In this document: positions 26,512 through 35,089 of the stretch, one piece after another
Numbering within the stretch: position 1 is the first letter of the stretch
Layout: the number at the start of each line of letters is the position of its first letter
NCBI GenBank assembly: GCA_937915865.1
Contig: CALGIG010000107.1
Span: forward strand, 62,001 to 126,000
Origin: an uncultured Prolixibacteraceae bacterium
Lineage (GTDB): Bacteria > Bacteroidota > Bacteroidia > Bacteroidales > Prolixibacteraceae
Direction: 5' to 3'
Length of the DNA: 64,000 nucleotides
Program-made: the position numbers and the translations under genes
The notes under the pieces: model-generated
Databases searched by the model: none
The model's input: only the letters and a program-made list of their open reading frames with translations
Told to the model about the DNA's origin: nothing

Positions 26512-27279
26512 ATGCGTATTTTTATAATTATTGCTGTAATTCTGCAATTTAGCTTGTTTACCAAGGCACAAACACTTGTAATTGCTCATCGTGGTTCTTC
26601 GTTTCTTGCTCCTGAAAACACCATTTCATCAGCCAAACTAGCCTGGGAACAAAATGCCGATGCTGTTGAATGTGATATTTATTTAACGAAAGACAACCGA
26701 GTTATGGTGATGCACGATAGCGATACCAAACGTACTACCGGCCAATCGCATAAACTTGCTGGTACAAACTCGGATGTATTAAGAACTTTGGATGCAGGAG
26801 TATGGAAAGATCCCAAATATAAAGGCGAAAAAATACCTTTTCTGGATGAATTAATTGCTACAGTCCCAGAGGGGAAAAAACTAGTTGTTGAGATAAAGTG
26901 TGGCCCTGAAATTTTTCCTTTCCTGAAAAAGATAGTAAAATCGTCAGGAAAGAAAAAACAACTGGTTTTTATAGCATTTGACTGGGAAACAATTGTGAAG
27001 GCAAAAAGACTATTTGCTAAAAATGCTTGTTACTGGCTGAGTAGTTCTGCTACTTCGGTTGAACAAAAATTACCTGATATAAAAAAGAACAAACTGGACG
27101 GCGTGAATCTGTATAATAAGATAGTTAATAAGGATTTGATGTTAAAAGCTCAAAGTGCCGGAGTAACAGTCCTGTCATGGACCATTGATGATCCAGATGA
27201 AGCTAAACGCCTGGTTCAATTGGGCATTTCGGCAATTACAACCAACCGCCCCGATTTAATGAAAGAAAGCCTTCAATAG
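26512..27279 (+). CDS. Exported glycerophosphodiester phosphodiesterase
   Basis: The 255-residue protein has a signal peptide (MRIFIIIAVILQFSLFTKAQ) and a GDPD TIM barrel. Catalytic/metal motifs are AHRGSSFLAPENT (24-36), ECDIYLTKDNRVMVMHD (about 53-69) and VEIKCG (about 122-127). It hydrolyses glycerophosphodiesters in the periplasm, releasing glycerol-3-phosphate and an alcohol. Length is normal for a minimal secreted member. Its 3' end is 4 bases from the convergent apbE stop, with no terminator between them. Confidence 0.93.
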   Translation: MRIFIIIAVILQFSLFTKAQTLVIAHRGSSFLAPENTISSAKLAWEQNADAVECDIYLTKDNRVMVMHDSDTKRTTGQSHKLAGTNSDVLRTLDAGVWKDPKYKGEKIPFLDELIATVPEGKKLVVEIKCGPEIFPFLKKIVKSSGKKKQLVFIAFDWETIVKAKRLFAKNACYWLSSSATSVEQKLPDIKKNKLDGVNLYNKIVNKDLMLKAQSAGVTVLSWTIDDPDEAKRLVQLGISAITTNRPDLMKESLQ

Positions 27280-27283
27280 CAGG

Positions 27284-28291
27284 TTATTTCTGTTCAATGA
27301 TCATCTTTTTCAATCCATCGGAACAGTAAATTTCGTATTCGCCTTTTTCGTTGCTGTAAATGAAATAAACGTCGATTCCTTTGAGTGTTTTCAGGATTTC
27401 TTTGCTCTTTTCAATTCCTAAAACCATAAAGGCAGTATCCCAGGCATCGGCTGTAACGGCATCGTCGGCAACAACAGTTGCACTGAGCATTGTATTTTTG
27501 GCCGGATAACCGGTTTTTGGATTAATGGTGTGCCCATATTTAACGCCATTTTCAACAAAAAATTTACGGTAATTTCCTGCAGTTGTCATCGATTTGTTGT
27601 TGAGTTCAACAATAGCCTGAATTTGCTGGCCCGGAATAAGATTATTGTCAGCCGGGCGATCAATTCCAACGTGCCATAGCGTATTTTTTGCATTAGTCCC
27701 TTTGCTGCGCACTTCACCTCCAATTTCAACAAGGTAATTTTTGATTCTTTTTTTGTCGAAAAATTCGGCAAGGAGGTCAACCGAATAGCCTTGCGCAACA
27801 CCATTTACATCAAGCGAAACCCCGGGCAGTTGCTTGATTATTTTTCGGCCAACGAGCTTAACTTTTTCCATGCCAACGTATTGCAAGAGGCTGTCGATGT
27901 ATGCTGTGTCGTGCTTGGCCATTGGTTGTGCCCCAAAACCCCAGGCACGAACAACCGGACCAACAGTTATGTCTAGGGCGCCTTCGGATAAGGCATTAAC
28001 TTCAACCGATTTTTTGAATACATCTATGAACCAGTTATCAGCTTCAACCGTTGGATCGTTATTATTGATTCGGGAAATAATTGATGTTGAGTCGTACATC
28101 GAACAGGATTTATCAAACGCACTCAGAATAGAATCGATGGCTTCGCCGTAATCCTGGTTATTCGAATTTTCGTAGGTAATATGGAATGATGTTCCCTGTG
28201 CATAGCCTGCAATCTTCAGGTACTCACTTTTTTTTGGCTGGCACGAACTAATTAAAAGAGCGGAAATGATTGTTAATGCAATGAATTTCAT
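27284..28291 (-). CDS. apbE: FAD:protein FMN transferase, lipoprotein
   Basis: The 335-residue protein begins with a lipoprotein signal (MKFIALTIISALLISSC, Cys17). ApbE enzymes attach FMN to a Thr in NqrB, NqrC, RnfD/RnfG or related flavoproteins using FAD and Mg2+. Visible motifs are MYDSTSIISRIN, VSLDVNGVAQGYSVD, YLVEIGGEVRSKG and the metal site ATVVADDAVTADAWDTAF. Length is typical for bacterial ApbE (about 330-350). No Nqr or Rnf operon lies in the window, so its target is encoded elsewhere. Confidence 0.95.
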   Translation of the reverse strand: MKFIALTIISALLISSCQPKKSEYLKIAGYAQGTSFHITYENSNNQDYGEAIDSILSAFDKSCSMYDSTSIISRINNNDPTVEADNWFIDVFKKSVEVNALSEGALDITVGPVVRAWGFGAQPMAKHDTAYIDSLLQYVGMEKVKLVGRKIIKQLPGVSLDVNGVAQGYSVDLLAEFFDKKRIKNYLVEIGGEVRSKGTNAKNTLWHVGIDRPADNNLIPGQQIQAIVELNNKSMTTAGNYRKFFVENGVKYGHTINPKTGYPAKNTMLSATVVADDAVTADAWDTAFMVLGIEKSKEILKTLKGIDVYFIYSNEKGEYEIYCSDGLKKMIIEQK

Positions 28292-28360
28292 TTGGTTGTG
28301 TTATTTTAGTATGTTTAGGGTTACTCATGCAATTTGGCTTTATTTTCTGACATTCTCAAA

Positions 28361-28933
28361 ATGATTGCTAAATTTGAATATACCATACTTTTTTCAATGA
28401 GAGATCTACATCCGCATATCGATTACCGAAGGTTATCTATCTTGTTAATTCTGATTGTTGTTATGGCCATTATCGGGTCGCTTACCCTTGGGCGTGATAT
28501 ATACGAAGCCGGTGAAAAAAGCCTGTATTCGTTTGCAATAATTAATTTTTTTGGGTACTTGTTCTGCTTTTTTTTGATGCCTATGGAATTGGCTTTTATT
28601 TTCTATTTGCGAACAGGCTATGACTCACTAATGCTCAATATTGTTGCTGTTCTAACGGCAATGGCTTCGCAAATAATTGATTACCTGATTGGCTATTTTT
28701 TCAGTGCCCGAATTATAGATAGTCTTATTGGCAGAAAACGGCACGAAAAAGCGGAAGATGAGATTAGGAAATATGGAAACTGGACATTATTTTTCTCCAA
28801 TTTGCTGCCATTGTCATCTCCTATTATTTCGTTGGCAGCAGGTATGCTGAAATACCACAAAAAAGATGCACTGTTATATTCAACGGCAGGGATGATTTGT
28901 CGTTACTTGTTGTTAACTTTATTGTTTCAGTGA
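28361..28933 (+). CDS. VTT/DedA-family (SNARE-associated) membrane protein
   Basis: I choose the ATG at 28361 (190 residues); the open frame extends upstream to a TTG at 28334 and an alternative ATG is at 28397. Hydrophobic segments lie near residues 27-48, 60-85, 95-117 and 140-180. The VTT domain shows YGNWTLFFSNLLPLSSPIISLAAGMLKY, matching the re-entrant loop of YqaA/DedA proteins. DedA proteins are linked to lipid flipping and membrane homeostasis. It diverges from apbE and converges with the DUF1284 gene, whose stop is 6 bases away. Confidence 0.75.
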   Translation: MIAKFEYTILFSMRDLHPHIDYRRLSILLILIVVMAIIGSLTLGRDIYEAGEKSLYSFAIINFFGYLFCFFLMPMELAFIFYLRTGYDSLMLNIVAVLTAMASQIIDYLIGYFFSARIIDSLIGRKRHEKAEDEIRKYGNWTLFFSNLLPLSSPIISLAAGMLKYHKKDALLYSTAGMICRYLLLTLLFQ

Positions 28934-28939
28934 TGACTT

Positions 28940-29386
28940 TCAGCGAATACCCAATTTTTGAAGTCCGTTTTTTAAGCCTTCCAGCCGATAGTTTTCGTCT
29001 TCCTTCGGATGTGTGCAAATTTTCTCTATTCCTTCAAGTTTCGAATTAACAATTTGCAGATATTGCCTGACAGTTAATTGTGTTCCGGTCTTTATGTCTA
29101 AGTATTTCAGTACTTTAGTGTCAAGTGTATCATTGTAACTTTGCTTTGATGGTTTATCATCACATTGTGGCAGTATATCCGTACATAATAATTCAGAATT
29201 AAGTTTCGTGCATGGAGTACAAATATCATCGGCACCCACTACCAGTTTTAGGAGCTGATCTGGATTGTTGATGATTTCAAGAGTGATCCCATGAACGTTA
29301 TGGCTTAGCGGATGCGGTTCAATCGGGCGATTGTGACCAATATTTCGAACAATATCCAGGATGTGATGTGGTCGAAGTTGTAGCAT
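28940..29386 (-). CDS. DUF1284-like protein with Cys-rich motif
   Basis: The 148-residue cytoplasmic protein starts LRPHHILDIVRNIGH, close to the LRPHH(L/I)L start of DUF1284. It contains VVGADDICTPCTKLN (about 69-83), the D-x-I-C-x-x-C motif of that family that may bind metal. A further Cys/His group lies near the C-terminus (ICTHPKEDEN). Function is unknown. It is preceded by the pyrF terminator, so it has its own promoter. Confidence 0.7.
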   Translation of the reverse strand: MLQLRPHHILDIVRNIGHNRPIEPHPLSHNVHGITLEIINNPDQLLKLVVGADDICTPCTKLNSELLCTDILPQCDDKPSKQSYNDTLDTKVLKYLDIKTGTQLTVRQYLQIVNSKLEGIEKICTHPKEDENYRLEGLKNGLQKLGIR

Positions 29387-29424
29387 ATTCTGACTAATAA
29401 ATCCGTCAACTAAAATAAATAAAT

Positions 29425-29464
29425 AACTCCGAAGAATATTTCTTTAAGAAATTTTTCCGGAGTT
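29425..29464 (-). terminator. Probable pyrF terminator
   Basis: Read leftward, AACTCCGGAAAAAT pairs imperfectly with the A/T and CGGAGTT arm across a loop that contains a second small hairpin, and the tail is T-rich (TTATTTATTTATTTT). It lies between pyrF and the DUF1284 gene. Confidence 0.6.
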
Positions 29465-29482
29465 AGTTTATCTTGTATATTG

Positions 29483-29513
29483 AGCAGGTGACTTCAAACC
29501 TGTTAGGTCTAAA
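29483..29513. repeat. Decayed copy of the AACCTGTTAGGTC palindromic repeat
   Basis: Directly after the pyrF stop codon the minus strand reads TTAGACCTAACAGGTTT, identical to one arm of the intact palindrome at 32878-32918. The second arm is degraded to ACCTGCT. Same element, same position relative to a gene end. Confidence 0.65.
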
Positions 29514-29517
29514 TTTT

Positions 29518-30351
29518 TTACAGCAAATCAGCTTCGAGCAGCAATTCTTCCATGTCAACCTGAACATTCATGGCTTCGGATCGGGCTTTTTCGGCAAAGT
29601 CTTCGCCATCCGAAGCATAAATAATCTGGCGCGATGAGTTCACCAGCAATCCGCACATATCGTTCATTCCGTATTTGGCAACTTCTTCGAGGCTTCCACC
29701 TTGTGCGCCAACTCCCGGAACCAAAAGAAAATGATCAGGAACAATCTCGCGGATTTCTTCGAGCTTTTCAGCTTTGGTAGCGCCAACCACATACATCATG
29801 TTGTCGGGAGTTCCCCAAGTTTGCGAGGTTTTCAGCACTGATTCGAACAGTTGATCGCCGGTTGCTTCATTTTTCAGGTATTGAAAATCGGCAGCGCCTT
29901 TGTTTGAGGTTAATGCCAGTAGAATTACCCAACGGTCGAGGTAAGTCATAAACGGCTTCACCGAATCCTCGCCCATGTACGGTGCAACAGTTACGGCGTC
30001 AAAATCCATGTGATCGAAGAAGGCGCGGGCATACAAATTCGAGGTATTGCCAATATCACCACGTTTAGCATCGGCAATGATGAATTGCTCCGGATATTTT
30101 TCGCGAATGTAATTCACGGTTTTTTCCAGGCTGATCCATCCTGCAACGCCCTGACTTTCATAAAAGGCCAGGTTCGGCTTATATGCAACACACAAATCCT
30201 GCGTAGCATCAATAATTTCCTTGTTGAAAGCGAAAATCGGGTCACTGGTATCTTTCAGGTGTGCCGGAATCTTCAGCATGTCAGTATCTAGTCCAACGCA
30301 TAAAAAGCTGCGTTTCAGTTTAATCTGTTCAAAAAGTTGTTCTCGGTTCAT
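29518..30351 (-). CDS. pyrF: Orotidine 5'-phosphate decarboxylase (type 2)
   Basis: The 277-residue TIM-barrel enzyme decarboxylates OMP to UMP, the last step of pyrimidine synthesis. FLCVGLDTDMLKIP (about 16-29) holds the first catalytic Asp, and the IADAKRGDIGNTS segment (about 92-104) holds the catalytic Lys and Asp pair. Length and the VVGATKAEKL / LLVPGVGAQGG phosphate-binding region fit the longer type 2 group common in Bacteroidota. It lies downstream of prfA and purM on the same strand, but a repeat doublet separates it from prfA. Confidence 0.95.
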   Translation of the reverse strand: MNREQLFEQIKLKRSFLCVGLDTDMLKIPAHLKDTSDPIFAFNKEIIDATQDLCVAYKPNLAFYESQGVAGWISLEKTVNYIREKYPEQFIIADAKRGDIGNTSNLYARAFFDHMDFDAVTVAPYMGEDSVKPFMTYLDRWVILLALTSNKGAADFQYLKNEATGDQLFESVLKTSQTWGTPDNMMYVVGATKAEKLEEIREIVPDHFLLVPGVGAQGGSLEEVAKYGMNDMCGLLVNSSRQIIYASDGEDFAEKARSEAMNVQVDMEELLLEADLL

Positions 30352-30355
30352 ATAA

Positions 30356-30471
30356 ACCCCCTTTAATTCCCCCGAAGGGGGAAGATGTTGTGTGTTATAA
30401 TTTAAAAACTTGTACTTTGAAGAAACGCCTTTTCTCCTTCCCCGAAGGGGAAGGTTGGGATGGGGCTTCTC
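30356..30471. repeat. CCCCGAAGGGG hairpin doublet (REP-like intergenic element)
   Basis: Two hairpins with the same core face each other. TTCCCCC-GAA-GGGGGAA lies at 30367-30383 (7-bp stem) and CCTTCCCC-GAA-GGGGAAGG at 30436-30454 (8-bp stem). The outer flanks are CCCCCTTTAA on the left and GGGATGGGGCTTCTC on the right, and about 50 bases separate the hairpins. The element fills the whole pyrF-prfA gap. Similar C/G-rich short palindromes are common between genes in Bacteroidota, and paired copies resemble REPINs. Confidence 0.65.
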
Positions 30472-30472
30472 T

Positions 30473-31558
30473 TTAAATTTCAGCTTCTTTCAGTCTTTCT
30501 GAGTTTTCTTCAACCATCAGTTTTTCAATGATTTCGTCGAGGTCGCCATTGATAACCGCCTGAAGGTTGTAAATCGTCAGGTTGATACGGTGATCTGTGA
30601 TACGTCCTTGCGGCCAGTTGTAGGTACGGATTTTAGCCGAACGATCTCCTGTTGAAACCATGGTTTTACGTTTCGAGGCGATTGCATCAATGTATTTCTG
30701 GTATTCCATGTTGTAAATACGGGTACGCAGCTCAACCATCGCTTTGGCTAAGTTTTTTAACTGAGATTTTTCGTCCTGACAAGTAACCACGATTCCGGTT
30801 GGAATGTGAGTCAAGCGGATAGCCGAATAAGTTGTATTTACTGACTGTCCTCCAGGTCCCGAAGAGCAGTAAGTATCTTTGCGGATGTCGGCGTCTTTCA
30901 GGTCAACGTCAAACTCTTCGGCTTCAGGAAGCACTGCCACGGTTGCTGCCGAAGTATGCACACGGCCCTGTGTTTCTGTTTGCGGCACGCGCTGCACGCG
31001 GTGAACGCCCGATTCGTATTTCAGAATACCGTAAACGCCTTCGCCCGAAACTTTGGCAACAATTTCCTTGTATCCGCCAGAAGTTCCTTCGCTGGTGTTG
31101 GTTACTTCCAATCTCCAGCCTTTGCGTTCACAGAATTTACTGTACATACGGAATAAATCGCCGGCAAACAAGCTGGCCTCGTCGCCACCAGTTCCTGCAC
31201 GGATTTCTAGAATGGCATTTTTACCGTCTTCAGGGTCGGCAGGAACTAGCAACAAACGGATTTCCTGTTCTTTCTTCGGAATCATAGCTTCGCTATTGTC
31301 GATTTCTTCCTTGGCCATTTCGCGCAAATCCGGATCGGTTTCAGAATCAAGCATTTCTTTGCCTGTTTCGATATTTTCAATCAGCGCTTTATATTCTTTA
31401 AATGTATTTACAAGTGATTCCAAACGTTTGTATTCCTGGTTTAGTTTCACGTAGCGTTTCATGTCGCTCATTACACCAGGATCGGTAATTTGTGAGCCTA
31501 CTTCTTCGAAGCGGTAACGGATTGCTTCGTATTTTTCGAGTAATGAATAATCTGCCAT
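30473..31558 (-). CDS. prfA: Peptide chain release factor 1
   Basis: The 361-residue factor recognises UAA and UAG and triggers peptide release. The GGQ catalytic motif sits in YCSSGPGGQSVNTTYSAIRLTH (about 231-252), with the glutamine available for PrmC methylation. The N-terminal coiled-coil region and the domain 2/4 core (AGTGGDEASLFAGDLFRMY) are intact, and length is standard. It follows purM by 77 bases on the same strand. The gap contains no terminator, so co-transcription is possible. Confidence 0.97.
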   Translation of the reverse strand: MADYSLLEKYEAIRYRFEEVGSQITDPGVMSDMKRYVKLNQEYKRLESLVNTFKEYKALIENIETGKEMLDSETDPDLREMAKEEIDNSEAMIPKKEQEIRLLLVPADPEDGKNAILEIRAGTGGDEASLFAGDLFRMYSKFCERKGWRLEVTNTSEGTSGGYKEIVAKVSGEGVYGILKYESGVHRVQRVPQTETQGRVHTSAATVAVLPEAEEFDVDLKDADIRKDTYCSSGPGGQSVNTTYSAIRLTHIPTGIVVTCQDEKSQLKNLAKAMVELRTRIYNMEYQKYIDAIASKRKTMVSTGDRSAKIRTYNWPQGRITDHRINLTIYNLQAVINGDLDEIIEKLMVEENSERLKEAEI

Positions 31559-31635
31559 TATAGTTATGATTTATTATTTATGAATGATGAATGAAGCACA
31601 CATGGGCAGAGTTTGCCCGGAAATATTTAGCGTAG

Positions 31636-32805
31636 CTAATATTCGAAAGTGCCGAATGGTGATTCGATAGTGAGTTTTCTGCTTTCGCAGGCTTCAACGC
31701 GTCCCACAACTTGGGCGTCGATGTTGAAACTTTTAGCAATTGCGATGACCTGCTCTGCAAATTCAGGAGCAAGATAAACTTCGTAGCGATGGCCCATATT
31801 GAAAACCTTGTACATCTCTTTCCAGTCGGTGCCCGATTCTTCCTGAATCATTTTGAACAGCGGCGGAACAGGGAAAAGGTTGTCTTTAATGACATGAACC
31901 TGATCGACAAAGTGCATCACCTTGGTTTGTGCACCTCCCGAGCAGTGAATCATTCCGTGAATTTGTGGACGTAACTGTGCCAGCAATTCTTTTACAAAAG
32001 GCGCATACGTTCGGGTAGGAGAAAGTACCAGTTTCCCTGCATCCAGCCCAACTCCTTCAATGGCTTCGGTCAGTTTTTTTGTTCCTGAATACACCAAATC
32101 GACAGGCACTTCAGAATCGAAACTTTCAGGATATTTCTGTGCGAGATAATTGGCAAACACGTCGTGACGGGCCGAAGTCAGGCCGTTGCTACCCATACCG
32201 CCGTTGTATTCTTTTTCGTAGCTTGCCTGCCCAAACGAAGCCAAACCAACAATCACGTCGCCAGCCTGAATGTTGTCAGCTGAAATTACATCGGAGCGTT
32301 TCATGCGGCAGGTAACGGTTGAGTCGACAATGATGGTACGCACCACATCACCCACGTCGGCAGTTTCGCCGCCGGTTGGGTAAACATTCACGCCCATACT
32401 GCGCAGTTCGGCGCAAAGTTCGTCGGTTCCGTTGATGATAGCGGCAATTACTTCTCCCGGAATTTTGTTTTTGTTCCGGCCAATGGTTGACGAAAGCAGA
32501 ATATTGTCGGTAGCGCCTACGCAAAGCAGGTCGTCGATGTTCATAATCAGCGCATCCTGTGCAATGCCTTTCCAAACCAACAAGTCGCCGGTTTCTTTCC
32601 AGTACATGTAGGCCAGCGAAGATTTGGTTCCGGCGCCATCGGCGTGCATAATGTTACACCATTCGGGATCGCCGCCCAAAATATCGGGAATAATTTTGCA
32701 AAAAGCCCTTGGATACAAGCCTTTGTCGATATTTTGAATAGCGTTGTGCACGTCTTCTTTCGAAGCTGACACTCCGCGCGCCATATACCGGTTATCTGCT
32801 GACAT
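31636..32805 (-). CDS. purM: Phosphoribosylformylglycinamidine cyclo-ligase (AIR synthase)
   Basis: The 389-residue ATP-dependent enzyme closes FGAM to aminoimidazole ribotide in purine synthesis. The Bacteroidota-type N-terminus MSADNRYMARGVSASKEDVHNAI, the MHADGAGTKSSLAY segment, the ATP-site region MNIDDLLCVGA and the GGETADVGDVVR motif are all seen. It is longer than E. coli PurM (345) and matches the variant of this phylum. A TACCTTTG -7 box lies 33 bases upstream. It works two steps after PurN, whose gene is about 19 kb away. Confidence 0.95.
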   Translation of the reverse strand: MSADNRYMARGVSASKEDVHNAIQNIDKGLYPRAFCKIIPDILGGDPEWCNIMHADGAGTKSSLAYMYWKETGDLLVWKGIAQDALIMNIDDLLCVGATDNILLSSTIGRNKNKIPGEVIAAIINGTDELCAELRSMGVNVYPTGGETADVGDVVRTIIVDSTVTCRMKRSDVISADNIQAGDVIVGLASFGQASYEKEYNGGMGSNGLTSARHDVFANYLAQKYPESFDSEVPVDLVYSGTKKLTEAIEGVGLDAGKLVLSPTRTYAPFVKELLAQLRPQIHGMIHCSGGAQTKVMHFVDQVHVIKDNLFPVPPLFKMIQEESGTDWKEMYKVFNMGHRYEVYLAPEFAEQVIAIAKSFNIDAQVVGRVEACESRKLTIESPFGTFEY

Positions 32806-32837
32806 ACAATCTGGTTTACCTTTTCGATTTTCGGGGG

Positions 32838-32845
32838 CAAAGGTA
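32838..32845 (-). promoter_or_regulatory. Putative -7 box of purM
   Basis: Minus-strand TACCTTTG matches TAnnTTTG, 33 bases before the purM ATG. A -33 element is not clear. Confidence 0.4.
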
Positions 32846-32877
32846 ATATTTTTGGTGAAATAATCGGATGGTAGAAC

Positions 32878-32918
32878 AATTAGACCTAACAGGTTTTCAA
32901 AACCTGTTAGGTCTAATT
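32878..32918. repeat. Intact palindromic repeat with AACCTGTTAGGTC core
   Basis: Two perfect 20-base arms (AATTAGACCTAACAGGTTTT and its complement) flank a single C. The palindrome begins one base after the stop codon of the PorE-like gene. There is no T-run, so it is not a simple intrinsic terminator. A decayed copy lies after pyrF at 29483-29513. Confidence 0.8.
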
Positions 32919-32919
32919 A

Positions 32920-34896
32920 CTACTCGTGGAAATCGTTACTCAGTACTCTGAATTCTGTTCGCCGGTTAATAGCTTTGGCAATTTCCTGTTGGTCGGGTGG
33001 CAATTTTAGGATGAATTCTTCGGTTAGCTCGTCTCCACGTTTGAGCCACGAATATTGTTTTGCAATCTCTTTTGTAACCTTTTTTGGCCACGTTTCGCCG
33101 TAGCCTTTAGCAACAAGGCGGGCAGCAGTAATTCCTTTCGAAATAATATAATCAACAGCCGACTGAGCACGTTTCTGGGATAGTTCCGAGTTGTATTTGT
33201 CGCTTCCTACGTAATCGGTATGGGCCATTAGCTCTATTTTAATGGTTGGATTCAAAACGAGCAACTGAACCAGCGAATCGAGCGACGCTTTTGAACCTTC
33301 GGTAAGTTCGTAACTTCCAAATTCGTAATTAATGTTGTTGATCTTTATAGGCTCGTCGGTGGGAGCTAATTTAAATACGAACCGAAAATCTTTACTGTCG
33401 TCTAATCCGATTGTTGTCAAACGGGCTTTATCATTCAGATAGCCGTCTTTAAATGCGGCGAAAACGTATTCTGTTTCGGGTTTTAATTTGTATTGGAAAC
33501 GACCGCCATTGGCGCGTATTTTCAGGTTTGTGCCATCGGTGCCAATAATTCGAACTTGAGCGCCGTCTATTTTTTGGTTTGTTTCCTTGTTGAATATTTC
33601 TCCAGTTGCATTATAGATTTTTGGAGGTAAATAAAATGAATAAATATCATCACTTTTTGAGCCTTTTCTGTTTGAAGAGAAGTACCCTTTTTCAACTTCA
33701 CCTTTGGCGAAAATAATACCAAAATCGTCACCAGGAGAATTAATAGGTGCTTTCATATTCTCAATTTTCCATTTGCCTTTTTCGTCTTTTACAGCCTTGA
33801 AAATATCAAGTCCTCCCAATCCGGTGTGGTAATTTGATGAGAAATATAATTCCCCGTTTTCACGAATAAACGGAAACATCTCGTCGCCTGGTGTATTAAT
33901 TTCAGGTCCAAGATTTTCAGGTTTTTCAAATGTCGATCCTTTACCTGTAGCCATCCATATATCTTTTCCCCCATAACCACCTGGACGGTCAGAAACAAAA
34001 TAAAGCGTTGTTCCATCTAAACTGAGAGAAGGGTGCGCTGCAATAAGGCTATCTCCCACAATTTTCAGTAGCGTGGGTTCTCCCCATTCTCCATGTGATT
34101 GATTTGATACGAGTAATTCGGAGCCCATATCTTTTTGCTTGTCATATCGACAGCGCGTAAAAATCATAATGTCACCTTTATCCGAAGTAGTAGCAGCACC
34201 TTCATCGCTCATGGTATTTATGATGTTATTTTCGTCAATCGATTTGGGTTTGCCCCAACGTTGTTTCTGAATCTCAAAATTACTGGTAAATAGGTCGGCA
34301 TAGCGGGTTCCGGTAATATTACTTTTTCGTTTTCCAGTCGATAGATCGCGGGTTGAGGTGATAATGAGTTCGTTGTCGCGGCCCCCGACAAAAGCAGGAC
34401 AATAGTCGTTGTCTTTTGAGTTCAGTTCTTTTACAGTGTTAACAATGTATCTCGAAGGCTTGTCGAGCCAGCTGTTTGCAGTTTTACAGGCTTCGATTCC
34501 ATTCTTTGCATATTGGTCGTCGGCTTTTACACCAAGGTAAGTTTGATACCAAACCAAGGCTTCTTCATATTTCTGGGTAGCTTTCAAACAGTCGGCATAA
34601 TGCAGCATACACTGCGGATCATTGTTTTTTTGTTTGATGGCATTTTTATACCAAACTGCAGCTTTGGCAAAATCACTGATATGGTAATAAGCTTCACCAA
34701 TCTGGAAAGCTATTTTATTTTTTTCATTTCGAAGCTTTTGGCTTCGGTATGCTTTTTTGTTTTTTTCAATAGAGTTATAATATTCTCCAATTTCGTACGA
34801 AACTGTAGCTGTGTTCATATAACGGCGAGCTGTACAAGAGGCAAATAGTATTACCCAAAAGAGAAGTAATATTTTCAGGAAGACCGGTTTCTTCAT
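32920..34896 (-). CDS. PorE-like TPR/beta-propeller/OmpA lipoprotein (type IX secretion)
   Basis: I choose the ATG at 34896, which gives a lipoprotein signal MKKPVFLKILLLFWVILFASC with lipid Cys21 (658 residues). Domains in order: TPR-like helices (about 30-130), PD40/WD40-like beta-propeller (about 145-410, with SLDGTTLYFVSDRPGGYGG and GELYFSSNYHTGLGG), a carboxypeptidase-like regulatory domain (about 425-505) and an OmpA_C peptidoglycan-binding domain (about 525-650: IELMAHTDYVGSDKYN, LSQKRAQSAVDYI). This order and size are those of PorE (PG1058 of Porphyromonas), which anchors the type IX secretion system to peptidoglycan. Paralogues with the same layout exist, so the T9SS role is probable rather than proven. 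Confidence 0.78.
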   Translation of the reverse strand: MKKPVFLKILLLFWVILFASCTARRYMNTATVSYEIGEYYNSIEKNKKAYRSQKLRNEKNKIAFQIGEAYYHISDFAKAAVWYKNAIKQKNNDPQCMLHYADCLKATQKYEEALVWYQTYLGVKADDQYAKNGIEACKTANSWLDKPSRYIVNTVKELNSKDNDYCPAFVGGRDNELIITSTRDLSTGKRKSNITGTRYADLFTSNFEIQKQRWGKPKSIDENNIINTMSDEGAATTSDKGDIMIFTRCRYDKQKDMGSELLVSNQSHGEWGEPTLLKIVGDSLIAAHPSLSLDGTTLYFVSDRPGGYGGKDIWMATGKGSTFEKPENLGPEINTPGDEMFPFIRENGELYFSSNYHTGLGGLDIFKAVKDEKGKWKIENMKAPINSPGDDFGIIFAKGEVEKGYFSSNRKGSKSDDIYSFYLPPKIYNATGEIFNKETNQKIDGAQVRIIGTDGTNLKIRANGGRFQYKLKPETEYVFAAFKDGYLNDKARLTTIGLDDSKDFRFVFKLAPTDEPIKINNINYEFGSYELTEGSKASLDSLVQLLVLNPTIKIELMAHTDYVGSDKYNSELSQKRAQSAVDYIISKGITAARLVAKGYGETWPKKVTKEIAKQYSWLKRGDELTEEFILKLPPDQQEIAKAINRRTEFRVLSNDFHE

Positions 34897-35034
34897 TTGA
34901 TCTTTAACGTTTGGCGGTAAAAATAACCATTTTAAATCCATAATGAAAAACGGAAAAGCTTTATTTAAAGTATCCTAAGCCCGAATAAAACTTTAAAATA
35001 CTACTGGGATAACGCGTTAGTGTTTTTTATTAAC

Positions 35035-35070
35035 AAAAAAGGCTTCAGGAAAAAATTCCTAAAGCCTTTA
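35035..35070 (-). terminator. Terminator of glutamine synthetase III
   Basis: Read leftward, AAAGGCTTTAGGAA pairs with TTCCTGAAGCCTTT (14 bp, one G-U) and is followed by a T-run, 20 bases after the glnN stop. Confidence 0.85.
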
Positions 35071-35089
35071 TTTAACAGTTATCTATAAA

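Noticed and set aside
30832..31454. Overlapping plus-strand ORFs of 66 to 151 residues opposite prfA
   Set aside because: prfA is unambiguous and full length; the plus-strand frames have no domain, odd composition and are typical shadows of a coding strand.
32878..32918. Treating the perfect palindrome as the intrinsic terminator of the PorE-like gene
   Set aside because: No T-run follows on either strand and a related copy occurs after pyrF, so a dispersed repeat is the better explanation, although it may still affect mRNA ends.
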